In this document: piece by piece, positions 63,159 through 64,000 of the stretch
Position numbering within the stretch: position 1 is the first letter of the stretch
Layout of the letters: each line of letters begins with the position of its first letter
Assembly: GCF_034702125.1 (NCBI RefSeq)
Contig: NC_085876.1
Location: 9,973,083 to 10,037,082 of the forward strand
From: Engraulis encrasicolus
Taxonomy: Eukaryota > Chordata > Actinopteri > Clupeiformes > Engraulidae
DNA length: 64,000 bases
Reading direction: 5' to 3'
The notes under the pieces: generated by a model
What the model saw: the letters and a program-made list of their open reading frames with translations, nothing else
Told to the model about the DNA's origin: nothing
The model's database searches: none
Translations under genes and position numbers: made by a program

Positions 63159-63995
63159 CAACATGGAGTCCCACCGATGCTGCTGCCTCCACCAAAGCAG
63201 TGACAATGGGCTGGTACACTGCACCGTTTGTGGAGTTGCCGCTGTAGTGGTACGCCACCACCTGCTTCCACCGTGTTGTCACACCAGCCAGCATGAAAAC
63301 GCAGGCATGAGTTGCCCTTCCTCTGTGGCCAGGCAGGGTCACATTGCCATAGAGCTGCCCTGTCCCCATGTGCAGCTCTACACCTGGAGTGATGGCCATC
63401 TCGTCCAGTGTCAGCACACAGTTCCGCTCTAGATCATCCATGGCAGCAGCCTTCAGCTCCAGCATGCTGAACACCTCCTGCAGCACTCCTGGCTCCATTT
63501 TCACATGTTGCATCCTCCTCTGCAGCGTGCTTACAGCAGGCAGAGGTATGCTCATAGATCTGAGCAGGTTGTAGGCTGTTGTGCCTGCAGAGAATCTAAT
63601 TTTAATGGCCTTTTTAATAGTGGCGTTGCTCCATTTTGGTCTCTTGGAAGTCAGTGCATTAATTTGGTCCTGATTAAAGATGTGTTTCATTTTCTGTTGA
63701 ATTTGCTCAAATTTTTTCCTCAGCCTTAATTTTTTTTCTTTTGCAGCCTCAGTGCTCTCTCTGCCCCCAGCCTCATTTCTCTCTCCTTTTCCAGTTCCCT
63801 CAGCAGATCCCTCTCTACACTGGCTGCGCCTGCGCCATCGTCCCTCAGCATTTCCCTCTCGGAGGTCTCATCTCTGCTGCCTGTGCTGGAGTGATCATCG
63901 CAGCCTTCCTGCCTCTGTTCCTCCAATAGGTCCCTCTCTAAACTCTCCTCTTCATCACATCCTCCCTGACTTTCTCCCTCCTTTTCATCTCTCAT
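63159..63995 (-). pseudogene. P-like transposase, N-terminal-central fragment with a frameshift
   Basis: From 63690 the frame reads MKHIFNQDQINALTSKRPKW, then TAYNLLRSMSIPLPAVSTLQ, NCVLTLDEMAITPGVEL and THACVFMLAGVTTRWKQVVA. This is the RNase H-like region of P-type transposases; the Asp of LDEM is a candidate catalytic residue. Upstream, the frame from 63995 is an acidic coiled coil (ERDLLRELEKEREMRLGAER). The two frames meet in an A8 run (63730-63737), where a one-base indel would join them. Premature stops and later insertions show it is inactive. Confidence 0.78.
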
Positions 63996-64000
63996 TATGT

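Larger units (their letters stand above)
59767..64000 (-). mobile_element. P-element/THAP9-like DNA transposon, decayed, runs off the window
   Basis: Coding remnants on the - strand follow the order of a P-superfamily transposase. They are a charged coiled-coil stretch (63995-63700), the segment 63690-63159, VTSDMGSPNRAMWKQFGV (62076-61985), MPDVPHLVKNLKSALVRG (from about 60276) and SSAMHVFSQSTCAAVKYLVK (to about 60040), with a C-terminal remnant to about 59830. Two younger elements (60299-61976, 62079-63156) interrupt it. The N-terminal THAP zinc-finger part and left inverted repeat would lie beyond 64000; no right terminal repeat was found. Confidence 0.8.

Noticed and set aside
63163..63929. 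+ strand frames with Cys/His-rich sequence
   Set aside because: They oppose the P-like transposase coding strand, and their Cys/His spacing fits no zinc-finger pattern.

Overview
The window is vertebrate, almost certainly teleost fish, nuclear DNA. Spliced genes with GT-AG introns, very dense CA/GA microsatellites, many hAT- and piggyBac-type MITEs, tRNA-derived SINEs and an L2-type LINE tail all point that way. One base is undetermined (n at 18083). Nothing looks bacterial, and I see no CRISPR array, rRNA or functional tRNA.

Layout. At the left (2064-3931, + strand) are two TPR-coding exons of a SPAG1-like gene, with a weak candidate terminal exon at 4930. Facing it tail to tail on the - strand is rnf19a, an RBR-type E3 ubiquitin ligase (Dorfin family). 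Nine coding exons between 12856 and 38484 join in perfect phase, and a tenth, Ser/Pro-rich exon lies at 38807-39249. The SPAG1/RNF19A tail-to-tail pair matches the human 8q22 order as I remember it, which supports both calls. Intron 1 of rnf19a probably runs from about 39.25 kb to a 5' non-coding exon near 56455-56650. A divergent + strand gene of unknown identity starts at 56715 with a 36-codon first exon. The two would share a promoter of roughly 100-200 bp.

From 56.84 kb to the right edge, the first intron of that unknown gene is mostly transposon. A large hAT-like element (56841-58801) is followed by a decayed, antisense P-element/THAP9-like transposase (about 59.77 kb to beyond 64 kb). 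Two later insertions interrupt its coding sequence: a 1.68-kb hAT with a perfect 8-bp target duplication, and a 1.08-kb almost perfect palindrome flanked by TA.

What stands out is repeat archaeology rather than a new biochemical system. Several insertions are nested so cleanly that their order can be read from the target-site duplications. In two unrelated genes the exon 3' edge, splice donor and adjoining microsatellite have been copied in tandem into the intron. Five exact ACAGGAAGTG (ETS-type) sites lie within 255 bp of an rnf19a intron. Two elements of 1.2-1.8 kb carry dispersed copies of a short motif. The long open frames over microsatellites (His-Thr, Arg-Glu, Ser-Leu, Cys-Val) are artefacts and are not annotated.
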